DNA from: Pseudohongiella sp.
GTDB taxonomy: Bacteria > Pseudomonadota > Gammaproteobacteria > Pseudomonadales > Pseudohongiellaceae
NCBI GenBank assembly: GCA_013204155.1
Contig: JABMOK010000182.1
Coordinates: 1 to 33,015 of the forward strand
Direction of reading: 5' to 3'
DNA length: 33,015 nt
Positions within the stretch are counted from its first letter, which is position 1, and every line of letters starts with the position of its first letter. The notes beneath the pieces were generated by a model. It ran no database searches. It was not told the origin of the DNA and saw only the letters and a list, made by a program, of their open reading frames with translations. The translations under genes were made by a program, and so were the position numbers. This document shows, in pieces, positions 19,001 through 26,369 of the stretch.

Positions 19001-22000
19001 CCGACACGGATATCAGTGTCATTGTAAATCCTCCGGTCGCCTCTGCTGAGAAATTTCTGTTCTCGGTTTCCTCGCCGCTGGGGGTGACAACTATAGGAAC
19101 CGGAGCGGGACAATTAGTAGACTTCGAGAACGATGATTTAGTTCTATTTGATCCCGTTCTCGATAAAGCCACGATGTTTTTTGACAATAGCGTATTAGGC
19201 TATGGTGTAGATGATATTAATGCGGTGCACCTGCTGCCTAATGGAAAGATTGTTCTCTCTGCAAATGCAGCGAGTACTATCGGCTCTCCTGCTCAGGCCT
19301 TCGATAAGTATGACCTGGTAATCTATGACCCTATTTCGTTAGAGGCCAGTATCTTTTTCGACGGCTCGATACTGACGCCGACACTGCCTGCTACTGATGT
19401 AAATATTGATGCGGTTTATGTGCTGGATAATGGTGATATTATTTTCTCTACTACCGAGGGAGCTTCCACAGGTGGGGTTCCCTGGCTCGATTCGGATCTG
19501 GTGTTATGGGACGGAGCAACTGCCTCAATTTACCTTGAGGGAGCAGACGCAGACGTATTCGGCGCCTCGACAGTACAGGTTGATGCAAGCTATATTCGGG
19601 TTGACCCGCTAGACGCAACGGCAGTGATCAACACCTTCGTTTTTTCAGCCGATAACCAGGGCGCGACTGTAGGTGACGATAATACGGGATTTGGCCGTGA
19701 TGATGTTGTTGAGCTGGTAGTAGATGATCATCTGGCTCCTGATGTGACATCCTCGAATAAGCTTTTCGCCGGTAATATCCCTCTGGGCGTATTCTCCGCT
19801 ATTGACAATGAGCGCCGCCTGAACGCGGTACATGTATTAGAAGATGATTTCATGGGTCACTTTGCGATTTCTCAAGCACAATCTGGCAGCGCTTGTGTGG
19901 CGGGAAAAATAACCATTAGCAAACATCAGGGCCTTACTCACGGTATCGATACAGACTATGCCGGCGCGATAGAAATCACCACCAGCACCAGCGAGGGGAA
20001 CTGGAGCATAGATACAGGCAATGGCACTCTGGTAAATTCTGGTTTAGGTCAGGCGCGTTACACCTTTGTGCCCTCGGACAATGGCCAGGTAACGCTGAGT
20101 CTGAATGTGACTGAAGATCCACCAGTGGCTAAGAGTCTGAATGTGAATGTGACAAACCATATCGTAACTGAGCTGAGCACGGAAGATCCAAATTTTAATT
20201 TCAATCTGGTGATTACCGCGGTGACCTACAGAGATGAATTTTCCTTAGCCGCCTTTACTAATAACGATGGCAGTACTGGCTGGAATGGGGACTGGGTGGA
20301 GGTAGACGATGTGCTTGCCGGTGCAGCAGGCGGCAATGTCCGCATCAGTGGCGGAGCACTGCATTTAACTTCAACGCCGGAGACGATCAATAATCCTTCT
20401 TTTACCCGGAGCGCGGACATGAGTTTGTATGCCGTCACCGAGGCAGTATTTTTGAATTTCGACTATTCTTATTCCAATCTTAATGCCGCCGATGTGATAA
20501 CAGTCTCTGCGAATGATGGCAACGGTGGTTTTGTAAACGTCGCTACCTATACGGGTCTATCTGGGAACAGCGGCTTTATTGCAGCGAGCATCAATTTGTC
20601 GACGGCCCTGGCGCCGGTTGACTTTAGTGTTGCTGCTGCTGAAATTAGATTTGAAATCACCAATGGTTATACTCTGACCAGTGTCTTCAACATCGATAAT
20701 GTTGAGATCGCCACCGGTACCTCAGATTGTGGCATTGGTCAGATAGATCATTTTGATATAGACGTGGAGAGCTCTGGCATAGCCTGTGTGGCTTCGACCG
20801 TAACCATCACTGGCCATGATGCAAATCATTTTCCGGCCGCCGCTGGCCATGGCACAGTCATTAATTTGAGCACCTCCACCGGCGCCGGCACCTGGGCTTC
20901 GGTACTGCTTGGCTCGCAGGCAAGACTGAATGATGTTGGGGCTCAAGGGCTGGCAACGAATGTCGATGGGCAGGGTTCTTACACATTCTTTGGGGAGGAA
21001 GATACAGTCCAACTGCGCTTCAACTACACCGATCCAGCCGGTGATACCCCCTTAGTGAATTTTAATATCGGCGGCGTCTATACCGAACAGCAAATTCCTG
21101 ATCACGATCCTTCGATTACTTTCGATGAGGTGGGTTTGTTGTTTTTCAATGATGTTAATCCTGGCGGGAGTACTACCTTGCCATTCCAGATTGCGGGCAA
21201 GTCTTCTATGCAGCTGCCACAGTCAGGTAAAGTTACCTTGCAGATGATTCGTAGTGTGCCAATAGCGGGAGATGGGTTTGGCGCGGGAAACATCAGTCTG
21301 GCTTGCGAATCTCTGGTTCCCGATCAGACCACTGCCAAAGTCAAGTTCGCGGCCGTGTGTGAAAATCCAGGAACCTGCGCTGTTTCCAATATGACTGTTG
21401 TCGATGCCGCCGCTACCCCGCAAACCACTGTGCCGGTATTCAATTCCGGGACCCTCAATCCTGCAGCATCCGGGCTTGAACTGGATGTTTTCTTCGAAAA
21501 CCAGCCTACCGTTGTGGATGGTCGAAATAATATCGGTGCCACGCTCAATTTTACCTATCCGGATGCGGGCAAGATCTCTCTGCAAGCCGAATTCGATATC
21601 CCCTTCGATGGCAATATCGCAGGCGTGCGATCCGGCGACAGGATCAATGGAGCAAGCCCGGCATTCATCGTGCGTCCATTCGGCTTCGATGTTGATTTTG
21701 GCAATGACCGCGCGGGAGGTGGGCCGCTTTCATTAGCCCTCGATGCGACAGGCCCGCCCTTCGCCAGAGCCGGTGCGGACTTCAATGCGACAATATCGGC
21801 CGTTGCCTGGGATTCGGCTGATGACAGCAATTTTGACGGTGTACCGGATACGGGAGCAGATCTATCGGACAATGTGGTTGCCGCGAATTACGGCCAGGAA
21901 AACTCGGGGGCCGGGGCTGGCGGTGTGGTGTTGCTTAGCGTGTCCAGTGCCAATCCGGGAGTGCCTGGCGGCGTGAATGGCTCAGTCATTGCGGGTAAGG

Positions 22001-23292
22001 AAATATTCGATGGTTTTGCCAATGGCTCTAGAACCCAAGCAATAGCTATCGACGAGGTGGGGATCTTCGATCTGGAGGCGGTGTTGGTCGATGATAATAT
22101 CAGTCTTACCCCGATCAACTATTTCGCTGAAGCGAACAGCGAAGGAGTCTCCGGTGGCGTCGTCGATGTAGGGCGAATCTACCCGAATAATTTTGCCCTA
22201 ATGAGTTCCAGCTTCATGCCACGAATCAATCAGGCGATGGTCTGTGCGGCCGCTTCGCCTTTTACCTATATGGGTGAAGACTTCGGTATCAATATGCTCA
22301 TCGAGGCGAAGAATGCGCAGGGTGCTACCACGCTCAACTACAGAGGTGACTTCGCCAACCTAACTACCTTTGCAGAGCTGGATATTCGCGCCATTATTGA
22401 TAGCGTGGGGAATCCGGATATCGATCTTGGCGCCAGTAGTCGGCTTATTAATAGCTCGATTGCCGTCCCCGCCTGGAATGCGGGCACTCTGACTATTAGT
22501 GGCAACATGAATATTAGTCGACCAGCAAGCGACGCGGAAGAGGCCCCGTTAACCGCCGTACAAATCGCCTTCGCTCCGATCGATGACAATAACGATGACG
22601 GCAAAGGCGTAGGCGCGGGGGACGACGTGCTGTTGGATGTACTGGATGTGGATCTGGATGACGGGGTGACTGAGGAAGTTGACTTTGTATTCAGACTGAT
22701 TGGCACTCACGAATATAGATACGGGCGTCTGCTGATCGATAACGCCTACGGACCGGAGACGGAGTCACTGGGCATTCCACTGCGCCTGGAGTATTACGAT
22801 GGCTCCAATTTTATTGTCAACACAGCGGATAGTTGCACCGCCCTGGTATTTGATATTGTTGCGCCGGCGCTAAATTATGTCATCAGCAGTTATGAAGCGC
22901 CTCTGCTGGACGGAGACACGGAGATTGAACAGGGCGAGCTAACGGATGTGACGGTCACTGTGTTTAAAGGTCAAACAAATCGCATTGCGGATGGTGATAA
23001 TGACGACACTAATGATCCGGACCGTCCGTTTATCACCTCGGCACCACTGCTGGAACATACCGGCAGAGTAATGGTGGAGTTCGACCTCTCGGATCTGTTG
23101 GGCGTCTCCTTACCTACGCGGCTGGATTTTCTCCGCTATGATTGGCGCACATATCCAGTCGTTGATGACTACAATGAAATACAGGACGGAATTTATACGG
23201 ATAACCCGCGCGGCGTCGTTGAATTTGGTAATTATCGCGGTCATGATCGGGTGATCAACTGGCAGGAAATTTATAGCGGGACTGGTCCTTAA
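13075..23292 (+). CDS. mshQ: Giant MshQ-type secreted protein, probable pilus-associated adhesin
   Basis: A single uninterrupted 3405-residue frame. A signal peptide (MRKLAGLLLACFITVFVAVPEAAA) ends near residue 38; an alternative start is M15 at 13117. Regions in order: a beta-rich N-domain (39-260); six consecutive Cys-paired Ig-like repeats of about 125 residues (262-1020); a second copy of the N-domain type (1030-1262); a DUF3344-like region (1268-1640); two DUF11-like domains (about 1645-1785 and 1845-1985); propeller-like repeats (about 1990-2260, DLVLFDP, DLVIYDP, DLVLWDG); a seventh Ig-like repeat (2263-2380); a lectin-like jelly-roll segment (2385-2550); an eighth repeat (2552-2680); and a conserved MshQ/DUF6701-type C-terminus (2685-3405) ending DRVINWQEIYSGTGP. 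MshQ proteins I know of are about 1000-1500 residues, so this is strongly expanded. It has no transmembrane anchor or sortase motif. Surface or tip localisation and an adhesin role are inferred from the locus. Confidence 0.88.
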   Translation: MIFNPSNNATSTQSMRKLAGLLLACFITVFVAVPEAAAQYCPFTDGSIGAGQLVVLEQCTQFQGADNNAAIVINKPSLAQEGDLLVVAINTAGDELPFTIAPTADGFTLIQESEGGGITFAIYSKFVGASEPANYTWALSGNAERYAYMLFFSSASGISTVPFSQGITNLAATPAITTTIANTLLLRMAVSDDDDIAINPVGNLLPGYTNIISNSSSLGGAGNISVQAAYSNAPTATLYGAESFSIITSNELWKANTLGVEPLEFKFSYLDGNNQMSLCAIEQVTLRVTNSADQPVTGFGGIVTLSTSGAAGGSGNWSDPAALGNFGTLTPSGLNDGTATYDFSPLDGGEITLEFTTDTVGAVSFDLDYLGRFSENGGADDPTLNVDDNCAFAIDFTSNTAGTCSAGPQEFTLSILDSAGDVALNYAGTVNLTLDSGAGGNYTTGGVNPIVQGTLDDGAADYTFALTDLGAVTFNYISTSISPQTININAVDASPPVALTYVTGATDENLVFSDCEVRISYVGGDDTRDVCSIAQVIFTITDSAGGVVTDYDGDLDITTDSFTGDWSGTVPGVLDNTVNGTSNGEANYAFNGTEGGAVTIDFRNPFINATLTIAASGTAGNTAAVVLSADISSDPTLDIAGCNLVIDVASATNQSDVCRAGEIVTYTITDRDSATATDFNGFLVLQTNGLPNIGNYSLPNPPSSLVGGFGTFVNGSSNDGIATYQFNSGAGDGGILEVLFTVNTIATVVLGASSSGITVDNSDGSIQFEPCEFRIAFPDVVTVNQTDVCSVELVRISLFDIDGDPVTDYTGSVNLSTSSGDGTWTVNNADGIVNDPVAEDGAASYAFEATDLGTIDLNFVHAASNNASVNINVSDTVTTDPGNPGSANDPNLTVDLCTFTITHVAGSSTACSVHRVTIQVLDSSSSPPVNNYTGKINISTSTNHGNWAIGTGLGTLNPNPDNDNNGAASYTFDALDGSLVTLDYANTQPENLNINLVDQVVGQNGVIVEDGAADGDLRITSCLPAIDAGALSCVNATSTSINVSAQNPNPALRGRMVIMLVEHQGTVDVNNFPTFGGNPMTFIYREKNLDGAGNTIEMWGILDADFPAGTGPHLGSYSGPVNSPYMCLIPIVEVEQKMDFDALGETGTNNDPVNGSQGTITKISSTTVTSTANNSLILSVVGSSHVSGTQSYDLVAPNPPLSQLFVIPSPPPNRLIDFKGSSGVLPSAGVIQVDETYDRFDAGSVPDRHAHIVASFAPLIGGPSVANTYTPVRLHRSYSGNLSYRAIGASVRTDHNLPGPQSCIGNNFASANLSLPDENPAVAPFVGEVGADSSVVAAWLYWFGSGDIEAIDPGSVYEQVTFVNPSLTATVITAEELFIIDNVGIANDKDYFAGFKDVTALVSGSGTYTVQGIDVDYGAPWRNSQACVGGWSLIVVYENLFEQLRVINLFQGFEPVQNSSVTLVPRNFRMAAPDLIGELPNGQITHVTMEGDEDAFDGEEGLKIQPSPGVTDQALFNSLFNDYNPLFAEFNSTITRPIYNLVDTDPSPTENWVYLFDPLAGANGYEIDFQGPDLPPVVEGQEPGASWGVDVDTHYISGDGDNADGDSDVLNAFALAGVEKFTNRYTSGGDLVALLVEVVSVTNAPIADIEVFKTEVGNFKVNSSASSYQFEVRNNGNGAASFGEATGIITLSDTLPLGMTFAAPGDVSGTGWDCSVLGSVQLDPGAFTCVYDVVSGELDEDLPGNPGFGKSLPILTANVTIDGPPTFFPSLNNNAKNVVRVLHAEGTCTAATGVSPDPAGVGCLGAPQFDNVNDLENGLVDINTLFDKTGNNNNVDSITTIVKGIVTDLGIEKTVNGVLEEKNPDAAGQYTLTVTNFGPDDITPDLTTPTITVTDIESNFIEFTTLGVTDPGWTCNIVDGSPDILTCTFDGTLLFGGTTSIVLNVDVTGVNGNVVSNTASVDSGLYNFDTKAANDTDTDISVIVNPPVASAEKFLFSVSSPLGVTTIGTGAGQLVDFENDDLVLFDPVLDKATMFFDNSVLGYGVDDINAVHLLPNGKIVLSANAASTIGSPAQAFDKYDLVIYDPISLEASIFFDGSILTPTLPATDVNIDAVYVLDNGDIIFSTTEGASTGGVPWLDSDLVLWDGATASIYLEGADADVFGASTVQVDASYIRVDPLDATAVINTFVFSADNQGATVGDDNTGFGRDDVVELVVDDHLAPDVTSSNKLFAGNIPLGVFSAIDNERRLNAVHVLEDDFMGHFAISQAQSGSACVAGKITISKHQGLTHGIDTDYAGAIEITTSTSEGNWSIDTGNGTLVNSGLGQARYTFVPSDNGQVTLSLNVTEDPPVAKSLNVNVTNHIVTELSTEDPNFNFNLVITAVTYRDEFSLAAFTNNDGSTGWNGDWVEVDDVLAGAAGGNVRISGGALHLTSTPETINNPSFTRSADMSLYAVTEAVFLNFDYSYSNLNAADVITVSANDGNGGFVNVATYTGLSGNSGFIAASINLSTALAPVDFSVAAAEIRFEITNGYTLTSVFNIDNVEIATGTSDCGIGQIDHFDIDVESSGIACVASTVTITGHDANHFPAAAGHGTVINLSTSTGAGTWASVLLGSQARLNDVGAQGLATNVDGQGSYTFFGEEDTVQLRFNYTDPAGDTPLVNFNIGGVYTEQQIPDHDPSITFDEVGLLFFNDVNPGGSTTLPFQIAGKSSMQLPQSGKVTLQMIRSVPIAGDGFGAGNISLACESLVPDQTTAKVKFAAVCENPGTCAVSNMTVVDAAATPQTTVPVFNSGTLNPAASGLELDVFFENQPTVVDGRNNIGATLNFTYPDAGKISLQAEFDIPFDGNIAGVRSGDRINGASPAFIVRPFGFDVDFGNDRAGGGPLSLALDATGPPFARAGADFNATISAVAWDSADDSNFDGVPDTGADLSDNVVAANYGQENSGAGAGGVVLLSVSSANPGVPGGVNGSVIAGKEIFDGFANGSRTQAIAIDEVGIFDLEAVLVDDNISLTPINYFAEANSEGVSGGVVDVGRIYPNNFALMSSSFMPRINQAMVCAAASPFTYMGEDFGINMLIEAKNAQGATTLNYRGDFANLTTFAELDIRAIIDSVGNPDIDLGASSRLINSSIAVPAWNAGTLTISGNMNISRPASDAEEAPLTAVQIAFAPIDDNNDDGKGVGAGDDVLLDVLDVDLDDGVTEEVDFVFRLIGTHEYRYGRLLIDNAYGPETESLGIPLRLEYYDGSNFIVNTADSCTALVFDIVAPALNYVISSYEAPLLDGDTEIEQGELTDVTVTVFKGQTNRIADGDNDDTNDPDRPFITSAPLLEHTGRVMVEFDLSDLLGVSLPTRLDFLRYDWRTYPVVDDYNEIQDGIYTDNPRGVVEFGNYRGHDRVINWQEIYSGTGP

Positions 23293-23337
23293 GAGGAAGC
23301 GTAGAGCGGGTCGATGGTGTATCGAGCCTGTCCGGAC

Positions 23338-24777
23338 TTACTCGTCCTCACTCAATTCGGCTTCATCTACCTTGCCCTCCGCGGTCCCGAGTTCTTTGAT
23401 CTTGCGGGTGAGGGTGTTACGTCCCCATCCCAACAGATTAGCCGCATCACGTCTTCGCCCCGCTGTGTGCTTAAGGGCAATGTCAATCATGGTGCGTTCA
23501 AACATGGGTGTCGCCTGATTGAGAATGCCAGTGTTGCCCAAACTAAGTTGTTGATCCGCCCAGACCTGCAAACCGTGTGTCCAGCTCTCTGAATTATTGA
23601 CGGCAGTTTCCTGGGCGGCGAATTCAGGTGGCAGGTCGTCTATATGTACTTCACGGCTGGAAGCCATAACGGTAATCCAGCGACAGAAATTTTCCAATTG
23701 TCTGACATTGCCGGGCCAGCTTAGAGTGCATAGGTATTGTTCGGTTTCCGCTCGTAATACCTTGGGTTCCACGTCTAATTCTTTGGCGGCCGCGCTTAAG
23801 AAGTGACTGGCGAGACGCGGGATATCTTCGCTGCGATCGCTGAGCCGTGGAATATGAATGCGAATCACGTTGAGGCGGTGGAAAAGATCTTCCCGAAACT
23901 CGTGCGTGAGCACAAGGTTCTCAAGATTCTGGTGCGTTGCCGCGATAATTCTAACATCAACTTTTATCGAAGTATGACCGCCGACGCGATAGAATTCGCC
24001 GTCGGAAAGGACACGCAATAACCGGGTTTGTGTCTCGGCAGGCATGTCGCCGATCTCATCCAGGAATAAGGTGCCGCCGTTCGCCTGTTCGAAGCGACCG
24101 GTGCGCTGAGCGGTTGCGCCAGTGAATGCGCCTTTTTCGTGACCGAATAATTCAGATTCAATAAGTTCCTTGGGAATAGCTGCCACATTAAGTGGGATGA
24201 AGGGCTTGTCACTGCGCGGGCTGTGATTGTGCAGGGCACGGGCGACCAATTCCTTGCCGGTTCCTGATTCGCCGTTTATCAGAACCGATATATTAGAGTG
24301 GGATAGTCGGCCAATTGCCCTGAACACTTCCTGCATGGCCGGTGCTTCGCCGATAATCTCCTGAGTTTTATTGGCGCTGTCTTCGCGGCTTGGCAAAGCA
24401 TTTCCGCGCGCATGTTCGAGCGCGCGCTGGGTCATGGCAACAGCATCGTCAATATCGAACGGCTTGGGTAAGTATTCAAAGGCGCCGCGACTATATGAAG
24501 AGACAGCTGACTCGAGATCAGAATGGGCTGTCATGATGATAACGGGCAGATGTGGATGTTGTTCCTGAATAGTCGATAGCAGATCCAGGCCATTGATTCC
24601 TGGCATGCGAATATCACTGATAATCGCATCCGGTAATTCATGTTCCAGACGATGCAGAAGGTCGTCGCCATTTTCGAATGATTCTGTTTTTAGGCCGGTC
24701 TTGCTCAGGGATTTTTCCAGAACCCATCGTATGGAACGATCATCGTCGAGTATCCAGACAGAATTATTTGTGTTCAT
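23338..24777 (-). CDS. ntrC: Nitrogen regulation response regulator NtrC
   Basis: A 479-residue sigma54-dependent activator that switches on nitrogen-assimilation promoters when phosphorylated by NtrB. The receiver domain has the acidic DDD at 11-13, the phospho-acceptor D55 in AIISDIRMPG and K105 in YLPKPFD. The AAA+ domain has Walker A GESGTGKE (169-176), the sigma54-contacting GAFTGA loop (216-221) and Walker B GGTLFLDEIGD (234-244). The C-terminus has a Fis-type helix-turn-helix (RRRDAANLLGWGRNTLTRKIKELG). I chose the ATG at 24777 over the GTG at 24789 because AGGTGA sits about 8 bases upstream of the ATG. It lies 39 bases after ntrB in the same operon and converges on mshQ, with only 45 bases between stop codons and no visible terminator. 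Confidence 0.96.
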   Translation of the reverse strand: MNTNNSVWILDDDRSIRWVLEKSLSKTGLKTESFENGDDLLHRLEHELPDAIISDIRMPGINGLDLLSTIQEQHPHLPVIIMTAHSDLESAVSSYSRGAFEYLPKPFDIDDAVAMTQRALEHARGNALPSREDSANKTQEIIGEAPAMQEVFRAIGRLSHSNISVLINGESGTGKELVARALHNHSPRSDKPFIPLNVAAIPKELIESELFGHEKGAFTGATAQRTGRFEQANGGTLFLDEIGDMPAETQTRLLRVLSDGEFYRVGGHTSIKVDVRIIAATHQNLENLVLTHEFREDLFHRLNVIRIHIPRLSDRSEDIPRLASHFLSAAAKELDVEPKVLRAETEQYLCTLSWPGNVRQLENFCRWITVMASSREVHIDDLPPEFAAQETAVNNSESWTHGLQVWADQQLSLGNTGILNQATPMFERTMIDIALKHTAGRRRDAANLLGWGRNTLTRKIKELGTAEGKVDEAELSEDE

Positions 24778-24816
24778 CGTTTGCTTCACCTGCAGTGAAT
24801 AGTTTATTAATTGAGA

Positions 24817-25899
24817 TCACCCGAGTACGGGTAACAGCACAGTAAAACAAGTGGCACCAGGCCGGCTTTCGACCTCGATCATGCCCTTGTGTTGGTTAAT
24901 AATTGCATGGGTTATCGACAGGCCCAATCCAGTCCCATTGGCGCGACCGCTGATCATTGGATAGAAAATCGTATCAATTATTTCAGCAGGGATACCCGGG
25001 CCGTTGTCTATTACTTTGATGCAGACCGCCAGGCGGTAAAATTTTCCAGCGATGGTTGCGTTGCGTACAATTCTTGTGCGCAGGTGAATTTTCCCCAATT
25101 GATGCTCAATCGAAGGACTGGAGAGAGACTGCATCGCGTTACGCACGATATTTAGCATGGCTTGGATAAGTTGTTCTGAATCGGCAACTACCGCCGGGAT
25201 ACTGGGATCGTAATCGCGAGTGAGTTGTATGCTGTTGCCGCTGATTTCAGCCGCCACCAAACTTCTAACCCGTTCTAAAACCTCATGCACATTGGTCGCC
25301 TGCATATTGGGTAGCTTGCGAGAGCCCACCAGTCTATCCACCAGGTTATGCAGACGATCGGCTTCTTCGATGATGACATTGGTATAGTCTTTCAACTCAT
25401 CCGAGTTAAGTTCCCTGGCGAGCAGTTGCGCGGCGCCGCGAATCCCTCCCAGTGGATTCTTGATTTCGTGGGCCAGTCCGCGTACCAGTTCACGGGTTGT
25501 CGCATGGGTTGAATTCAGCGACTCTTCGCGATCTAATCGATTGGAATGCTCCAGTGAATCCAGTTCCAGCAGCGCGCGTTGCTGCCCATTTTCCTCGAAC
25601 GGGGTAACGGTGTAGTCCACGCTCATACGCTTGCCATGCATTAAGTGCAATTGGACTTTGCGCTTGGTGAAGCTGGCGTTGTTGTTCAAGGCTGTCTGCA
25701 TCTCGCCGATGTCTTCGGCCGCATTAATAAACACGTCACCGATGAACAGTTGATTGGCTTTACGATTGCTAATGCCCAGCAGGCTCTCGGCCGCGATATT
25801 GAGGTACAACAAGCGCAGCTTGCTATCCAGTAGCACGACGCCGGTTTTGAGGTTATCGAGTAGGCGTTTATAGAGGTTGTTCGTTATCACTGCAGTCAA
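24817..25899 (-). CDS. ntrB: Nitrogen regulation sensor histidine kinase NtrB
   Basis: A 360-residue soluble histidine kinase/phosphatase that controls NtrC and is itself controlled by PII proteins. It has an N-terminal PAS domain (LYKRLLDNLKTGVVLLDSKLRLLYLNIAAESLLG), a dimerisation/phosphoacceptor helix with H144 in RGLAHEIKNPLGG, and an ATP-binding domain with the N-box around N254 (QAMLNIVRNAMQSL), KVIDNGPGIP and GTGLGLSI. It has no membrane segment, as expected for NtrB. The start is likely TTG at 25899 (TTG ACT GCA GTG) or the GTG at 25890; neither has a strong ribosome site. It is co-transcribed with ntrC but separated from the glutamine synthetase by a terminator and 470 bases, so it probably uses its own promoter. 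Confidence 0.95.
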   Translation of the reverse strand: MTAVITNNLYKRLLDNLKTGVVLLDSKLRLLYLNIAAESLLGISNRKANQLFIGDVFINAAEDIGEMQTALNNNASFTKRKVQLHLMHGKRMSVDYTVTPFEENGQQRALLELDSLEHSNRLDREESLNSTHATTRELVRGLAHEIKNPLGGIRGAAQLLARELNSDELKDYTNVIIEEADRLHNLVDRLVGSRKLPNMQATNVHEVLERVRSLVAAEISGNSIQLTRDYDPSIPAVVADSEQLIQAMLNIVRNAMQSLSSPSIEHQLGKIHLRTRIVRNATIAGKFYRLAVCIKVIDNGPGIPAEIIDTIFYPMISGRANGTGLGLSITHAIINQHKGMIEVESRPGATCFTVLLPVLG

Positions 25900-26098
25900 T
25901 TACCCGGTTCAGGATTTATTTCAGGGCTCAATTTTTGCTCCCGGATTCTGCTCGGGTCTATTGGCTCGCCGTGCTCACTGCCAGTTATCCCGGTACTGCT
26001 TATGCTTGTTTCAGCAACTGACCTTCAATGCTGCCTTGCTGCTTGCCTACAAAATAGCTATACAATAAGCAGCTACTTCGCTAATAGGAAAGTACCCA

Positions 26099-26114
26099 TG
26101 CAATAAGCAAACCA
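26099..26114 (-). promoter_or_regulatory. Candidate sigma54 promoter of ntrBC
   Basis: On the minus strand the site reads TGGTTTGCTTATTGCA. Compared with the sigma54 consensus TGGCAYR-N4-TTGCW, the -24 GG and -12 GC dinucleotides are intact at the correct spacing. Two bases of the -24 element differ. Transcription would start near 26088, about 190 bases before ntrB, with the NtrC-like dyad centred about 127 bases upstream. It is weaker than the glutamine synthetase promoter. Confidence 0.5.
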
Positions 26115-26206
26115 ATACTGGGCACAGGGGAATTTGGCTACAGCCCAATGCTTCCGGTGCTCTAACAAGAGAGGGGCAACATTGTGCCAATCTGGCGAGG
26201 AAAGTA

Positions 26207-26223
26207 TGCACCAATATAGTGCG
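26207..26223 (-). promoter_or_regulatory. NtrC-type binding dyad upstream of ntrB
   Basis: TGCACCAATATAGTGCG matches the NtrC dyad TGCACY-N5-RGTGCA except at the last base. It suggests nitrogen-dependent autoregulation of ntrBC. I found no clear second dyad at the usual distance of about 30 bases. Confidence 0.55.
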
Positions 26224-26315
26224 AAGAACAAACAATAAGCCGCGGCATCGGGCTGTGCTGCAGTCATTGGGGAGAAAGCCTGAGGGCTTATCCTCTTAGA
26301 GGTAATAATAGAGGC

Positions 26316-26348
26316 AAAAAAAAGCCCGGTGATTAAGCCGGGCTTTTT
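26316..26348 (-). terminator. Rho-independent terminator of the glutamine synthetase gene
   Basis: An inverted repeat AAAAAGCCCGG / CCGGGCTTTTT with an 8-base loop begins 22 bases past the stop codon. On the minus strand the GC-rich stem is followed by a run of eight Ts. The flanking A and T runs make it look bidirectional. It separates the glutamine synthetase gene from ntrBC. Confidence 0.92.
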
Positions 26349-26369
26349 CAGTGCGCTTGCTTGGGATTA

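Larger units (their letters stand above)
25900..26369 (-). other. 470-bp intergenic region between ntrB and the glutamine synthetase gene
   Basis: No convincing gene. The short minus-strand frames here (62 and 64 codons) are Cys/Leu-rich and resemble no family I know. The region contains the glutamine synthetase terminator, an NtrC-like dyad and a candidate sigma54 promoter for ntrB (separate entries). The octamer CAATAAGC occurs three times in the same orientation (26063, 26101, 26233). Confidence 0.7.

Noticed and set aside
18264..19187. 307-codon minus-strand open frame
   Set aside because: It lies wholly inside mshQ and is Ser/Thr/Val-rich without any motif. It is an antisense shadow of the low-complexity coding strand.
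23293..23337. Terminator between the convergent mshQ and ntrC
   Set aside because: Only 45 bases, with no stem plus T run on either strand.
26176..26189. Minus-strand TGGCAC-AATG-TTGC resembling a sigma54 promoter
   Set aside because: Both elements are excellent, but the spacer is 4 instead of 5 bases, which normally abolishes sigma54 function. It is also too close to the NtrC dyad.
26047..26267. Two overlapping minus-strand frames of 62 and 64 codons
   Set aside because: Cys-rich, no ribosome site, no family. They overlap the NtrC-like dyad and the sigma54-like site.
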